DNA of 64,000 nt, from assembly GCA_902622985.1 (NCBI GenBank), contig CACNSH010000003.1:62001-126000 (forward strand), given 5' to 3'. The translations under genes and the position numbers were made by a program. Under the pieces are notes generated by a model that did no database searches, was not told where the DNA came from, and saw nothing but the letters and a program-made list of their open reading frames with translations. This DNA is from an uncultured Pelagibacteraceae bacterium (GTDB lineage Bacteria > Pseudomonadota > Alphaproteobacteria > Pelagibacterales > AG-422-B15). Of the stretch, positions 52,971-62,565 are shown piece after piece (position 1 is the first letter of the stretch; every line of letters starts with the position of its first letter).

Positions 52971-54899
52971 TTATTTATTTTTTATCCAAATAGGTGAAGA
53001 CCATGCCATCTCACGCGTAATTTTTGGATAATTTTTAGCAGGTTTTTCATCAATTCTAATACTATCATAAGTTGACCAACGACATGTAGGATTTTCGATA
53101 GCTCTTGCATAATAAAATGTATTTTGATCAGGTGTATACTCAGTATCAGTCCAAATTACTTCTAATCGATCAGATCCATAGTTTTCATCGAAAGAACAAT
53201 TTTCAAAATTTACACTTGCTTTAGTTTCCTTACATTTGTTGTTTCTATTATTTATATCTCTATCATCACTACAAATCACGTCGTAAACAACTTCATTTAT
53301 TTTTCCATTCTCAGACCACCCTTTGATAATTTGAATTTTGTCTAAAGGTGCACTCAACGTGTCTCTCTCAGCAGTGATATAAAATTTAGGTTGCTGCATC
53401 GAACCATTCACTACTGTACTTCCCATTGGATGACCATTTTTATAAGACTCAGCTATTGGGTCTAATGAGTTTAGTAATTCTTCGGTACCATTGAAATTTA
53501 GAAAAAATCTTAATTTAATTCTCGTACCACTGGTCGCATACACTTCTTTTTTTTGCATTGCCTCAAACAATGTATCTCTATTATTTTCCTCAGCCCAAAT
53601 TGCGGCTAGTCCGCCTGGATTATTTACTAGTTGAGTTAAAAGTAAACCATCCTTCACTCTCACTTTAGATGGTCCAACAAAACTAGTGCGACCTCTGTAA
53701 TCCCATTCCTCAGTATCCCCAGGATTTGAATTATGTGAGTCAGAACTGCCAATCATACCAAAATCAAGTGGATTAAAGCCTATTTCATCTTCGAGGGTCA
53801 GTCCAATTTTTAGACCATCGCGCGCCATAGAAGTTTCCTGAATACAAAGAGTATCATTTTCCTTCTTACACTTTGGATAAAACTGCTCAATATCGCATTC
53901 TTCATCTGTGCTTCCAAAAAATGTACTGCACTCAGAACTTCCTTTATCTTGAAAAATTTCAACTAACGGTTCGTTATCATTTCTGAGTTTCCAATCATCA
54001 ATTGTATATTTATCATTGTCTATGGTGTGATTTGCAAACGCATATCCCCATGATCTATTACCGTTGTGCGGTATTGTCATAAATTCACATGGATGATTGC
54101 AGTTTTCTATCAATTTTTTCCACAAATCAATGGCAGTATGTGCATCAAACAGCGAATAAGCTTTTTCTGGAACTGTATTATTTTTAAATATGACGTTCCT
54201 GTGATTATATCCACCATCAGGTAATGTAGGTGAATATTCGTATGCAACGAAAGTTGTAAATTTTCCAGGCTCATAATGAAGATCTGCAGCTTTTATAATT
54301 TTATCCCATGTTGATCTTACAAAACGCTTTTCTTTTTCCTTATCTCCTATTGCTTCGGACATGATACTGACCGGTGGTCGCGCAACAGAAGTATCACGCA
54401 GACCAATAAAAAAACGATAGCTGGGAGACTCGAGTCTTTCACATGTAAGTCGTGACTCATCAGTAATTTCTGGGTCAGCACAACTTTCTTGAAGGCCAAA
54501 TGTTTCGGCGTGATCAGTAACAGCTGCAAAGTCAAGTGGTCTTGAAATTTGCATTGTTTCGCCAAACATATTCTGCATTGGTCCACCTTTTGCAAAATTA
54601 TAAGTCTCTTCTAGGCCGTAACGATTACCAAAAATATATGAGTCGAATGATAAACTGGAGTGAACATGAAGATCACCAAAGTATACATTTTTATTTTTAC
54701 TTGGCTTTTTAAACTCAAATGGTTCAAAAACGGTTTGCTTAGTAATATTCTCTCGTTGCTCTTTTGCCTCTTCGGATAGTTTTTGAATATCTTCCTTTGA
54801 TAAGACAGGTACATTGTATAAGTTGTATAAATAAAGAGAACCAATTAAAATCAAAAAAACTAATGTACTGAGTAGAATGATCCAATGAATTTTTCTCAT
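52971..54899 (-). CDS. Membrane-anchored DUF3604 protein (PHP-like metallohydrolase fold)
   Basis: A 642-residue protein with an N-terminal helix (about residues 6-26) and the DUF3604 signatures YFGDLHVHSSLSFDSY, PLDFAAVTDHAETFG, FVAYEYSPTLPDGGYNHRNVIF, IPHNGNRSWG and IGSSDSHNSNPGDTEEWDYRGRT. The His/Asp pattern is that of PHP-type metal sites. The catalytic part should be periplasmic. These proteins are abundant in marine bacteria without an agreed function. It is upstream of carbonic anhydrase (4 bases) and divergent from the Rieske gene. Confidence 0.87.
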   Translation of the reverse strand: MRKIHWIILLSTLVFLILIGSLYLYNLYNVPVLSKEDIQKLSEEAKEQRENITKQTVFEPFEFKKPSKNKNVYFGDLHVHSSLSFDSYIFGNRYGLEETYNFAKGGPMQNMFGETMQISRPLDFAAVTDHAETFGLQESCADPEITDESRLTCERLESPSYRFFIGLRDTSVARPPVSIMSEAIGDKEKEKRFVRSTWDKIIKAADLHYEPGKFTTFVAYEYSPTLPDGGYNHRNVIFKNNTVPEKAYSLFDAHTAIDLWKKLIENCNHPCEFMTIPHNGNRSWGYAFANHTIDNDKYTIDDWKLRNDNEPLVEIFQDKGSSECSTFFGSTDEECDIEQFYPKCKKENDTLCIQETSMARDGLKIGLTLEDEIGFNPLDFGMIGSSDSHNSNPGDTEEWDYRGRTSFVGPSKVRVKDGLLLTQLVNNPGGLAAIWAEENNRDTLFEAMQKKEVYATSGTRIKLRFFLNFNGTEELLNSLDPIAESYKNGHPMGSTVVNGSMQQPKFYITAERDTLSAPLDKIQIIKGWSENGKINEVVYDVICSDDRDINNRNNKCKETKASVNFENCSFDENYGSDRLEVIWTDTEYTPDQNTFYYARAIENPTCRWSTYDSIRIDEKPAKNYPKITREMAWSSPIWIKNK

Positions 54900-54944
54900 A
54901 ATATCTAGTCATAGACAATATAAGGGTATAAAATTTTTACAAGC

Positions 54945-56087
54945 ATGTCAGAAGGATATATTTTAAAAAAAACTGAAAAATCTCTACCTTTAAATTGGTA
55001 TTTCAATCAAAAGCAATTTGATAGAGAGATTTCAAAAGTTTTGTCTAAAGAGTGGTTATATGTTTGCCACGTGGATACTATTTCAAAACCTTTATCTTTT
55101 CACACAGTTGAAATTAGCAAATTTAATATACTTATTGTTCGTGATAAAGAAGGAGAAATAAATGCTTTTTATAATTCATGTAGTCATCGAGGTTCAATTT
55201 TAAAAAAAGAAAAAAGTGGCAAACTAAAATCAAATTTATTGATTTGCCCATATCATCAATGGTCTTATAACGCCAGCAATGGAAATTTAGTTAGAACTAC
55301 ATCTATTATTGATCCTAAAAATTTTAGAAAAGATGAAAATTGTCTAACAAAAGTAAAAATTAAAGTTTGGAATGGGTTAGTTTTTATTAACATGAATAAA
55401 AACGCTAAATGGAATGCAAAAAAAGTATTTCCAGATTACAGTGATGCTTTTTCTCAACTCAATGTTAGTGACTATAAAATAGGTCATACCTGGAAGAAGC
55501 AAATTAAGTGTAATTGGAAAATATTTTGGGAAAATTATAGTGAATGTTTACATTGTCCCAACCTTCATCCTGAACTATCTGACCTAGTCCCTATTTATGG
55601 AAGAAGGTTAGTAGATATTAAAGATGATCCAAACTGGAAACGTTTTACTCATCATGATGATCCAAAGTACAAAGGTGGAATGAAAAAAGGTACTGAAACT
55701 TGGTCAATGAATGGAAGCGCACAAGGTCATCGAGTAGAGTACTTGGAAAATCAAAGCGATTTTCCTGGTTACATTTACATGACTACTTGGCCTTCTATGT
55801 TTTTAGCAATATTTACTGACCATATAAGAATGGTTCGTATTCTTCCTTTATCAGAGGAACTTACAGAAGTTACGGCAGAGTGGGTATTTAGAAAAGAAAC
55901 TCTTAAAGATAAAAAATATTCAATGAAAAATGTTGTTGATTTTGCTGTATTAGTCATGAAACAAGATGCAGAAGCTTGCGAACTGAATCAAAAAGGCATA
56001 CATAATCCAACAAGAAAAAATGGAACATTAATGCCTGAAGAGTATGAAATTAAAAGGTTTCACAGCTGGCTAAGAAAAAAACTATAA
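54945..56087 (+). CDS. Rieske-type oxygenase alpha subunit (quaternary-amine-like group)
   Basis: A 380-residue ring-hydroxylating-type oxygenase. The Rieske [2Fe-2S] ligands are C79-S-H81 and C101-P-Y-H104. The mononuclear iron site is in ENYSECLHCPNLHPE (H203, H208) with a likely third ligand Asp in MKQDAEACEL. The closest relatives in layout are carnitine, glycine-betaine and stachydrine demethylases rather than aromatic dioxygenases. No reductase gene is adjacent. It leads a plus-strand cluster with M20 and DoeA-like enzymes (10-base gap). Confidence 0.85.
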   Translation: MSEGYILKKTEKSLPLNWYFNQKQFDREISKVLSKEWLYVCHVDTISKPLSFHTVEISKFNILIVRDKEGEINAFYNSCSHRGSILKKEKSGKLKSNLLICPYHQWSYNASNGNLVRTTSIIDPKNFRKDENCLTKVKIKVWNGLVFINMNKNAKWNAKKVFPDYSDAFSQLNVSDYKIGHTWKKQIKCNWKIFWENYSECLHCPNLHPELSDLVPIYGRRLVDIKDDPNWKRFTHHDDPKYKGGMKKGTETWSMNGSAQGHRVEYLENQSDFPGYIYMTTWPSMFLAIFTDHIRMVRILPLSEELTEVTAEWVFRKETLKDKKYSMKNVVDFAVLVMKQDAEACELNQKGIHNPTRKNGTLMPEEYEIKRFHSWLRKKL

Positions 56088-56097
56088 ATTATTCCAA

Positions 56098-57261
56098 ATG
56101 AATTCAGTTACACAAAATTATGAGAAGGAAATGCTTGAGTGGCGTCATGATTTTCATGCGCATCCTGAGCTAAATTTTGACTTAGATATAACCTCATCAA
56201 AAGTTGCAGATATTTTAAAGAGTTTTGGACTGGAAGTACATGAAGGCATAGGTAAGACCGGAATTGTTGCTGTTCTCAAAAATGGAAACAGTAATAAAAG
56301 TATTGGTATTCGTGCAGATATGGATGCATTACCGGTAACAGAGGAAAATGACTGCACGTATAAGTCCAATCACGAAGGTAAAATGCATGCGTGTGGTCAC
56401 GATGGTCATACAGCAATGGCTCTAGGTGCAGCTAAATATCTAAGTAATACAAAAAATTTTAACGGAACTGTTTATTTTATTTTTCAACCTGATGAAGAAA
56501 AAACTCAGGGAGCTCAAGCAATGATAGATGATGGGCTGTTTGAAACGTTCCCAATGGATGAGGTATATGCTTTTCATAATTTGCCCGGTATGGAACTTGG
56601 AACCTTTGCAACAAGAGCAGGAACTATCACTGCAAGCGAAAGTTTATTTAAAATTGAATTAAGAGGTCAGGGAGGTCATTCAGCCTTGCCACACATGGGC
56701 GTTGATACTATTACAGTAGGTACTCAAATAATAACAGCTCTTCAATCAATTGTTTCGAGAAAAATTAATCCAGCTATGAATGGTGTTGTTTCAGTCACAA
56801 AATTTGAGTCTGATGGCAATGAAAATATACTGCCCGGTCATTCTATCATTTCAGGTGATGCACGTGCGTTGTCACCAGAAGCCAATCAAATTATTGAACG
56901 CAGCATGAAAGATATTGTAGATGGAACGGCGAAAGCACATGGTGTCGATTATGATTTTAATTACCTCACAAGAACAAACATGACAATTAATTCTAGAGAT
57001 CAAGCAGCTTTTGCAAGTAAGGTTGCAGCTGACCTATTTGGAGAGGATAAAGTAGATGGAAATTGTGATCCAAAATTATTTTCTGAGGATTTTGCCCAGA
57101 TGCTAATGGTTAAGCCTGGATGCTATATTTTAATTGGAAATGGAACAGAAGGAACTCATGGACAATCTTTACATTCTTCAAATTATGATTTTAACGACAA
57201 GCTTCTTGTCATTGGTTCATCATTTTGGTCTAAACTTGTTGAAGAAAGACTTAATGATTAA
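56098..57261 (+). CDS. M20D-family amidohydrolase (hippurate/N-acyl-amino-acid hydrolase type)
   Basis: A 387-residue zinc peptidase-like enzyme with GIRADMDALPV, the metal motif HACGHDGHTAM, QPDEEKTQGAQAMIDDG and the dimerisation/substrate segment GGHSALPHMGVDTI. It removes acyl groups from amino acids. Its stop shares a base with the next gene's start. Next to a DoeA-like ectoine hydrolase, a DoeB2-like role (deacetylating N-acetyl-diaminobutyrate) is plausible. Confidence 0.87.
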   Translation: MNSVTQNYEKEMLEWRHDFHAHPELNFDLDITSSKVADILKSFGLEVHEGIGKTGIVAVLKNGNSNKSIGIRADMDALPVTEENDCTYKSNHEGKMHACGHDGHTAMALGAAKYLSNTKNFNGTVYFIFQPDEEKTQGAQAMIDDGLFETFPMDEVYAFHNLPGMELGTFATRAGTITASESLFKIELRGQGGHSALPHMGVDTITVGTQIITALQSIVSRKINPAMNGVVSVTKFESDGNENILPGHSIISGDARALSPEANQIIERSMKDIVDGTAKAHGVDYDFNYLTRTNMTINSRDQAAFASKVAADLFGEDKVDGNCDPKLFSEDFAQMLMVKPGCYILIGNGTEGTHGQSLHSSNYDFNDKLLVIGSSFWSKLVEERLND

Positions 57262-58430
57262 TGATATTTTCTAAAAGTGAGTATATTGAAAGACTAAATA
57301 AAGTAAAAAAATCAATGCAAGAAAAGGGTATTGATTTATTAGTCTCTCAAGATACAGCAAACATAAATTACCTTACCGGTTATGATGCATGGTCTTTTTA
57401 TTATGCTCAATGTGTAATTATACATATAGACTTAGAAGAACCTTTACTTTTCGTACGTGATCAAGATGCTGGAGGGGCATTCCTTCAAAACTGCTGGTCA
57501 CAAGAAAATATAATTGTTTACGCTGAAAAATATATACATACATGGCCAAATCATCCTTATGATTATTTGATTGAAATAATTAAAAATAAAAATTGGGACA
57601 AACTTTCAATTGGACTTGAAATGGACAGTCATTATTTCACGGCATTTTGTTATAAAAAATTATTAGACGGGCTTCCTGATGCCACGCTGAAAGATTGTGA
57701 GCGCCTTGTGAATTGGGTACGATTTGTGAAATCAGTTGCAGAAATTGATCTAATGAAAAACGCCGCTTTAATTACTGATAAATCAATGCAAACTGCAATT
57801 GATGTTATCAATCCAGGTGTTAGACAATGCGATGCAGTTGGAGAGATACAAAAAGCAATGTTTTATGGAACTCCAGAGTATGGAGGAGAATATTCAAGTA
57901 TAGCAACTTTACTTCCAACTGGAGCTGGGACTTCTGCCTCACATCTAACGGCTACGCAGGAAAGATTTGTTAAAGGCGAAGCAACAATAATTGAAATTGC
58001 CGGTGTTTATAAAAGGTATCATGCACCACTTGCAAGAACAGTTCTGCTTGGAAAAGCAGAACAAAAAAAAATTGACGCCATAAATGCAACTAATGAGGCG
58101 CTAAATGAGGGTATATCAGCCATAAAGCCAGGCAATACAGCAGATGATGTTGCGCAAAAATTTTGGGCAGTATTAGATAAATACGATATCAAAAAGGAAT
58201 CTCGGACTGGATACTCCATTGGAATTGGTTATCCACCTGATTGGGGTGAGCACACAATAAACATATCAAAAGGTGATCCAACTATTTTACAACCAAATGT
58301 AACCTTTCATATGATTGCTGTTATGCAATTTGGTGATTGGGGAGTAGAGGCAAGTCACTCATTACGTGTTACAGAAAGTGGCTCAGAAAAGTTTTCAGAT
58401 TTCTCAAGCGATTTATTCATAAAAGAGTAG
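57261..58430 (+). CDS. doeA: Ectoine hydrolase-like M24 peptidase-family enzyme (DoeA-like)
   Basis: A 389-residue creatinase/aminopeptidase P-fold protein. It matches DoeA by memory along its length: LVSQDTANINYLTGYDAWSFY, RDQDAGGAF, IGLEMDSHYFTA, LPTGAGTSASHLT, IEIAGVYKRYHAPLARTV, RTGYSIGIGYPPDWGE and a C-terminal HSLRVTESG. DoeA opens the ectoine ring to N-acetyl-diaminobutyrate. It shares a base with the M20 gene stop and ends the operon. No other doe genes (doeB, doeC, doeD) are visible in the window. Confidence 0.72.
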   Translation: MIFSKSEYIERLNKVKKSMQEKGIDLLVSQDTANINYLTGYDAWSFYYAQCVIIHIDLEEPLLFVRDQDAGGAFLQNCWSQENIIVYAEKYIHTWPNHPYDYLIEIIKNKNWDKLSIGLEMDSHYFTAFCYKKLLDGLPDATLKDCERLVNWVRFVKSVAEIDLMKNAALITDKSMQTAIDVINPGVRQCDAVGEIQKAMFYGTPEYGGEYSSIATLLPTGAGTSASHLTATQERFVKGEATIIEIAGVYKRYHAPLARTVLLGKAEQKKIDAINATNEALNEGISAIKPGNTADDVAQKFWAVLDKYDIKKESRTGYSIGIGYPPDWGEHTINISKGDPTILQPNVTFHMIAVMQFGDWGVEASHSLRVTESGSEKFSDFSSDLFIKE

Positions 58431-58439
58431 CAGATAACT

Positions 58440-58463
58440 GGGAATGAGCGTCCCTTGTTTTTA
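58440..58463 (+). terminator. Weak hairpin plus T-run after the DoeA-like gene
   Basis: GGGA (58440-58443) and TCCC (58451-58454) form a short stem followed by TTGTTTTT. The stem is only 4 bp, so I hold this lightly; it sits 9 bases after the operon end. Confidence 0.35.
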
Positions 58464-58560
58464 CTAGAGAATCCATTAAATATTGTATAAAGTAGCGCAA
58501 TTCATGGAGTCAATTATGGGTATTCATCACGATTATAAATCAAAACGTGGGGAGAGAGCG

Positions 58561-58704
58561 ATGGCCAAGCAGCAGAAACGTGAGGCTAAGTTTTCTGATA
58601 ACACGGATAAAAAAGAAGAAGAAAAGCTCATCAAAGAATTAAAAAAAGCAGGGTTAAATAAAGATGAAATCAAACAATTCCTCGAAGGAAGAGCAAAAGG
58701 ATAA
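58561..58704 (+). CDS. Small Lys/Glu-rich protein, 47 residues
   Basis: The frame is open from further upstream, with ATGs at 58504 and 58516, but only the ATG at 58561 has a good Shine-Dalgarno (GGGGAG, about 4 bases before). The product, MAKQQKREAKFSDNTDKKEEEK...[21 protein letters not shown], is highly charged with a C-terminal helix-turn-helix-like [15 protein letters not shown]. It overlaps the next small frame. Function unknown. Confidence 0.55.
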   Translation: MAKQQKREAKFSDNTDKKEEEKLIKELKKAGLNKDEIKQFLEGRAKG

Positions 58705-58798
58705 AAAGCTCGACAGCACAGAAAGGCTTGCTGAGGCACTAAGGCAAAATTTAAGAAAAAGAAAAGAGTTTCAAAGAAGGCAAAAGAAAGAAGATTAA
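58664..58798 (+). CDS. Small Arg/Lys-rich protein, 44 residues, upstream of dcd
   Basis: An ATG-to-TAA frame ending one base before the dcd ATG. The product ends [26 protein letters not shown]. Short proteins with an LxxALRxNLxxRKxQxR tail are common in Alphaproteobacteria near this locus, as I recall. It overlaps the 47-residue gene by 41 bases in another frame, so the two may be translationally coupled. Confidence 0.55.
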   Translation: MKSNNSSKEEQKDKKLDSTERLAEALRQNLRKRKEFQRRQKKED

Positions 58799-58799
58799 T

Positions 58800-59354
58800 A
58801 TGACAATCATGTCGGATAACTGGATAAAGAAAAAAGCCTTAGAAGAAGGAATGATTGAACCGTTCGTTGATGGACAAAAAAAAGAAGGCACAATTTCATT
58901 TGGTCTTTCATCATATGGATACGATGCAAGAGTTTCAGAAGAATTTAAAATTTTTACCAATGTAGATTCTGCTTTAGTCGATCCAAAAAACTTTGATGAT
59001 AAAGGGTTTGTAGATCGGCCAGGTAAAGAATGCATAATTCCACCTAACTCATTTGCATTAGCAAGAACCGTTGAGTATTTTAGAATTCCTCGCGATGTAC
59101 TTGTAATTTGTTTGGGCAAATCAACTTATGCAAGATGTGGTATTATCGTAAATGTTACTCCTCTCGAGCCAGAGTGGGAGGGTCACGTAACGTTAGAATT
59201 TTCTAACACAACTCCATTACCTGCAAAAATTTATGCTAATGAGGGAGCGTGCCAGTTTTTATTCTATAAGGGAGAAGCGCCACCAGAAGTTTCATATAAA
59301 GATCGTAAAGGTAAATATATGATGCAAAAAGGGGTTACTTTACCTAAGCTTTAA
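58800..59354 (+). CDS. dcd: dCTP deaminase
   Basis: A 184-residue enzyme that converts dCTP to dUTP for dTTP synthesis. Visible motifs: [16 protein letters not shown] near residue 38, the substrate loop [31 protein letters not shown] with the catalytic Glu in the EPEWEGH segment, and the C-terminal [22 protein letters not shown]. The first ATG (58800) gives the usual alphaproteobacterial length. It precedes murA by 7 bases. Confidence 0.95.
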   Translation: MTIMSDNWIKKKALEEGMIEPFVDGQKKEGTISFGLSSYGYDARVSEEFKIFTNVDSALVDPKNFDDKGFVDRPGKECIIPPNSFALARTVEYFRIPRDVLVICLGKSTYARCGIIVNVTPLEPEWEGHVTLEFSNTTPLPAKIYANEGACQFLFYKGEAPPEVSYKDRKGKYMMQKGVTLPKL

Positions 59355-59361
59355 ATCGTTC

Positions 59362-60624
59362 ATGCAAAAAATATTGATAAATGGAGGAAACCTTCTCCAG
59401 GGTTCTGTTCCTGTCAGTGGATCAAAAAATGCATCCCTCCCAATAATGGCCGCAAGTATTCTTACTAATGAAAATTTAGAACTCGAAAACGTACCAGATT
59501 TAGTAGATGTAAATACAATGTCAGCAGTTTTATCATCGCTAGGTGTCAATGTTACAAAAAAAGATGCTAAAACAAATCGTCTTACACTTTGTTATTCAGA
59601 CTCTGAAAGTGCAATAGCGGAGTACGATTTAGTTAGAAAGATGAGGGCTAGTATATTAGTTCTTGGACCATTACTTGCACGCAAAAGACACGCTAGCGTA
59701 TCTCTTCCAGGGGGGTGCGCAATAGGCGCTCGACCAGTAGATTTGCACATAGATGCATTGACGAAACTTGGCGCAGCATTTGAATTAGATGGTGGATATA
59801 TTAAATGTAGCGCTCCAAATGGCTTAAAAGGAAATAAAATTAATTTTTCAAAAGTATCAGTAGGAGCTACTGAAAACATAATTATGGCTGCATCGCTTGC
59901 TCGAGGAGAAAGTGAAATTAGGAATATCGCAGTTGAGCCTGAGGTTATGGATCTTATAGACTGTCTTAATAAAATGGGTGCTAAAATCGAATTAGGAGAA
60001 AATAGAAATGTTCATATTCAAGGTGTTGACCAACTCCAAGGTACTGTCCACTCAATTATCCCTGATCGCATAGAGGCAATCACATATATAATTGGAGGAG
60101 CTATAGTTGGTAACGATCTCAAGATTACAAATCTGAACCTTGAGCATATCAGCAATGTATTGGAATTATTGAATGAGCTATCTATTAATTACTCAATGGG
60201 TAAGAATAGCATTGCTGTTAATCAATCTGAGATCTCTGATGGTATTGATATTAATACAATGGAATATCCAGGGTTCCCAACTGATGTACAGGCACAAATG
60301 ATGGTCTTATTATCTCTTGGAAAATCTAAATCACAAATAACTGAAAATATTTTTGAAAACAGATTTATGCATGTTCCAGAATTAAACCGCATGGGCGCTA
60401 ATATTGAAATCAATGGTAAAACAGCAATTATTAATCCATGTAAGGGGTTTATTTCAGCTCAAGTCATGGCAACTGATTTACGGGCTTCGGTAAGTTTAAT
60501 TTTAGCTGGATTGGTTGCTAAAGGTGAAACAACATTGAACCGAATTTATCATCTTGATCGAGGTTATGAGAAAATAGAGAAAAAATTGCAAGCTTGTGGT
60601 GCAGATATTCGGAGAATAAATTAG
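59362..60624 (+). CDS. murA: UDP-N-acetylglucosamine 1-carboxyvinyltransferase
   Basis: A 420-residue enzyme for the first committed step of peptidoglycan synthesis, using phosphoenolpyruvate. It shows GSKNASLPIMAASIL with the Lys-Asn pair, the fosfomycin-target cysteine in LPGGCAIGARPVDLHI, and YPGFPTDVQAQMM. Length and motifs are normal. It sits between dcd and DUF2948, as in many Alphaproteobacteria. Confidence 0.96.
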   Translation: MQKILINGGNLLQGSVPVSGSKNASLPIMAASILTNENLELENVPDLVDVNTMSAVLSSLGVNVTKKDAKTNRLTLCYSDSESAIAEYDLVRKMRASILVLGPLLARKRHASVSLPGGCAIGARPVDLHIDALTKLGAAFELDGGYIKCSAPNGLKGNKINFSKVSVGATENIIMAASLARGESEIRNIAVEPEVMDLIDCLNKMGAKIELGENRNVHIQGVDQLQGTVHSIIPDRIEAITYIIGGAIVGNDLKITNLNLEHISNVLELLNELSINYSMGKNSIAVNQSEISDGIDINTMEYPGFPTDVQAQMMVLLSLGKSKSQITENIFENRFMHVPELNRMGANIEINGKTAIINPCKGFISAQVMATDLRASVSLILAGLVAKGETTLNRIYHLDRGYEKIEKKLQACGADIRRIN

Positions 60625-60629
60625 GATAA

Positions 60630-61052
60630 ATGAATCTTAATGCAATTGATACTGACGAGCTAAAAATTATTTCAACTATACTTCAAGACGGACTTATTGA
60701 AGTAAACGATATCAAATATTTGCCATCAATTAGGTCATTTTTTCTTATGATTACTAGATTTATGTGGGAGGAAAAAATAGTAAATAAAGTAGATCAAAGA
60801 ATAAAAGCAGTACTAAGCTTTGAGGATGTTTTATCGGTTTACTCAAAAAATATAGATCAATTGAACAAAAATAAGACACTAGAGCTCGTAACTTTTAATT
60901 ATTATCCTAACAATTCTAAAAATATAGAAATTGAATTGCTTTTCAAAAATGATGCAATTATAAAGCTCGAAACTGAAATAATAAGATGCAAGTTAGAAGA
61001 TCAGGGTGAACCCTGGAATATTGAAAAAATAGAGAATGACAAAAATAATTAA
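60630..61052 (+). CDS. DUF2948 family protein
   Basis: A 140-residue soluble protein. The pattern LNAIDTDELKIISTILQDGLIEVNDIKYLP and FMWEE near residue 45 matches DUF2948, a family found almost only in Alphaproteobacteria between murA and hisD. It overlaps hisD by 17 bases. Function unknown. Confidence 0.83.
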   Translation: MNLNAIDTDELKIISTILQDGLIEVNDIKYLPSIRSFFLMITRFMWEEKIVNKVDQRIKAVLSFEDVLSVYSKNIDQLNKNKTLELVTFNYYPNNSKNIEIELLFKNDAIIKLETEIIRCKLEDQGEPWNIEKIENDKNN

Positions 61053-62331
61053 TTCTGTAGATCAAAATTTTGAGAATGATTTTAATAATCTTCTTACAAT
61101 GAACAGATCAAGTGACTCGAACGTTACTCAGACTGTGGCAGCGATCATTGACGATATTAGAAAAAACGGAGATGAAGCTCTTTTGAAATATACTCATCAT
61201 TTTGATAAAAACAGCCTTGATATTAACAACATACTGCTTGAAGAAGATGAAATTGAAAGGCAATCACGTGACGTGCCGAGTGATCTTTGTGATGCGCTTA
61301 AAGTATCAATGGATCGTGTTCGCACTTATCATGAAAAGCAATTACCAAATGATTTAGTTTATGAAGACAATCTTAACTCAAAGTTAGGATATGTTTGGCG
61401 TCCGATTGAGTCAGTGGGTATTTATGTCCCAGGTGGTACTGCAAGTTATCCAAGTACAGTAATTATGAACACAATACCAGCGGTTGTAGCTGGTGTTGAA
61501 GATATCACCATGGTTACACCAATGACGAATACTGCAATAAGTTCTTCAGTGTTATATGCCGCAAAAATTTGTGGAATAAAAAAAATATACTGTATAGGAG
61601 GTGCCCAGGCTGTTGCTGCTCTGGCATATGGAACCAAGACCATAAAATCTGTTAATAAAATTGTTGGACCAGGCAATATTTATGTTGCTGAAGCAAAAAG
61701 ACAAGTTTCAGGTTTCATAGGCACCGATATGTTTGCCGGCCCATCAGAGGTAGTCATTATTGCCGATGAAAAAAATGATCCAAAAATTGTTGCAGCCGAC
61801 CTCATTGCTCAAGCTGAACATGACCAAAGCGCACAAAGTATACTTTTAACAACCGATCAGAAATTAGGAGATGCTGTAAATAAAGAAGTAGAGAACCAGA
61901 TAGATTCCCTTCCTCGAAAGGATATAGCGGCTTCAAGCTGGGAAAATAATGGAAAGATAATTATCACTCAAAATCTTGAAGAAGCTGTTTTATTATCTAA
62001 TAAATTAGCACCAGAACACTTGGAATTATTAGTTGATAACCCGGAAGATATTCTTAAAAGAATAAAAAATGCTGGAGCAGTTTTTATGGGCCGTAACACA
62101 CCTGAGGCACTTGGAGACTATTTAGCAGGTCCAAGCCATGTACTTCCCACTTCTAGAAGTGCTAAATTTTCTTCTGGACTATCTGTTTTTGATTTTCTCA
62201 AAAAAATATCACTTGTTGAATTTTCAAAAGAAGGTATTGAACAAGTTGGAGATAGTGCTATTAAAATCGCAGATAATGAAGGTCTTGACGGGCATTCAAG
62301 ATCAATAGAATATAGGCTTACAAAAAAATAA
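61036..62331 (+). CDS. hisD: Histidinol dehydrogenase
   Basis: A 431-residue zinc enzyme for the last two steps of histidine synthesis, using two NAD+. Signatures: YVPGGTASYPSTVIMNTIPA, KIVGPGNIYVAEAKRQV, DMFAGPSEVVIIAD, LIAQAEHDQSAQ and APEHLEL. Normal length. It begins inside the end of the DUF2948 gene. Confidence 0.96.
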   Translation: MTKIINSVDQNFENDFNNLLTMNRSSDSNVTQTVAAIIDDIRKNGDEALLKYTHHFDKNSLDINNILLEEDEIERQSRDVPSDLCDALKVSMDRVRTYHEKQLPNDLVYEDNLNSKLGYVWRPIESVGIYVPGGTASYPSTVIMNTIPAVVAGVEDITMVTPMTNTAISSSVLYAAKICGIKKIYCIGGAQAVAALAYGTKTIKSVNKIVGPGNIYVAEAKRQVSGFIGTDMFAGPSEVVIIADEKNDPKIVAADLIAQAEHDQSAQSILLTTDQKLGDAVNKEVENQIDSLPRKDIAASSWENNGKIIITQNLEEAVLLSNKLAPEHLELLVDNPEDILKRIKNAGAVFMGRNTPEALGDYLAGPSHVLPTSRSAKFSSGLSVFDFLKKISLVEFSKEGIEQVGDSAIKIADNEGLDGHSRSIEYRLTKK

Positions 62332-62334
62332 TTT

Positions 62335-62553
62335 ATGTCAAAAGAAGAAATACTAGAGTTCAAGGGTAAGGTTACAGATTTACTTCCCAACGCAATGTTT
62401 AAAGTAGAGTTAGAAAATGGCCATGAAGTATTAGCGCATACAGCAGGAAGAATGAGAAAAAATAGAATCAGAGTACTTGCCGGGGATGAGGTTCTTGTTC
62501 AGGTTACACCTTACGATCTAACCAAAGGCAGAATAATATTTCGATATAAGTAG
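62335..62553 (+). CDS. infA: Translation initiation factor IF-1
   Basis: A 72-residue OB-fold protein, the exact usual length: [38 protein letters not shown] and [15 protein letters not shown]. It binds the 30S A site during initiation. It follows hisD by 3 bases. Confidence 0.97.
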   Translation: MSKEEILEFKGKVTDLLPNAMFKVELENGHEVLAHTAGRMRKNRIRVLAGDEVLVQVTPYDLTKGRIIFRYK

Positions 62554-62565
62554 TTTGAGATTATT

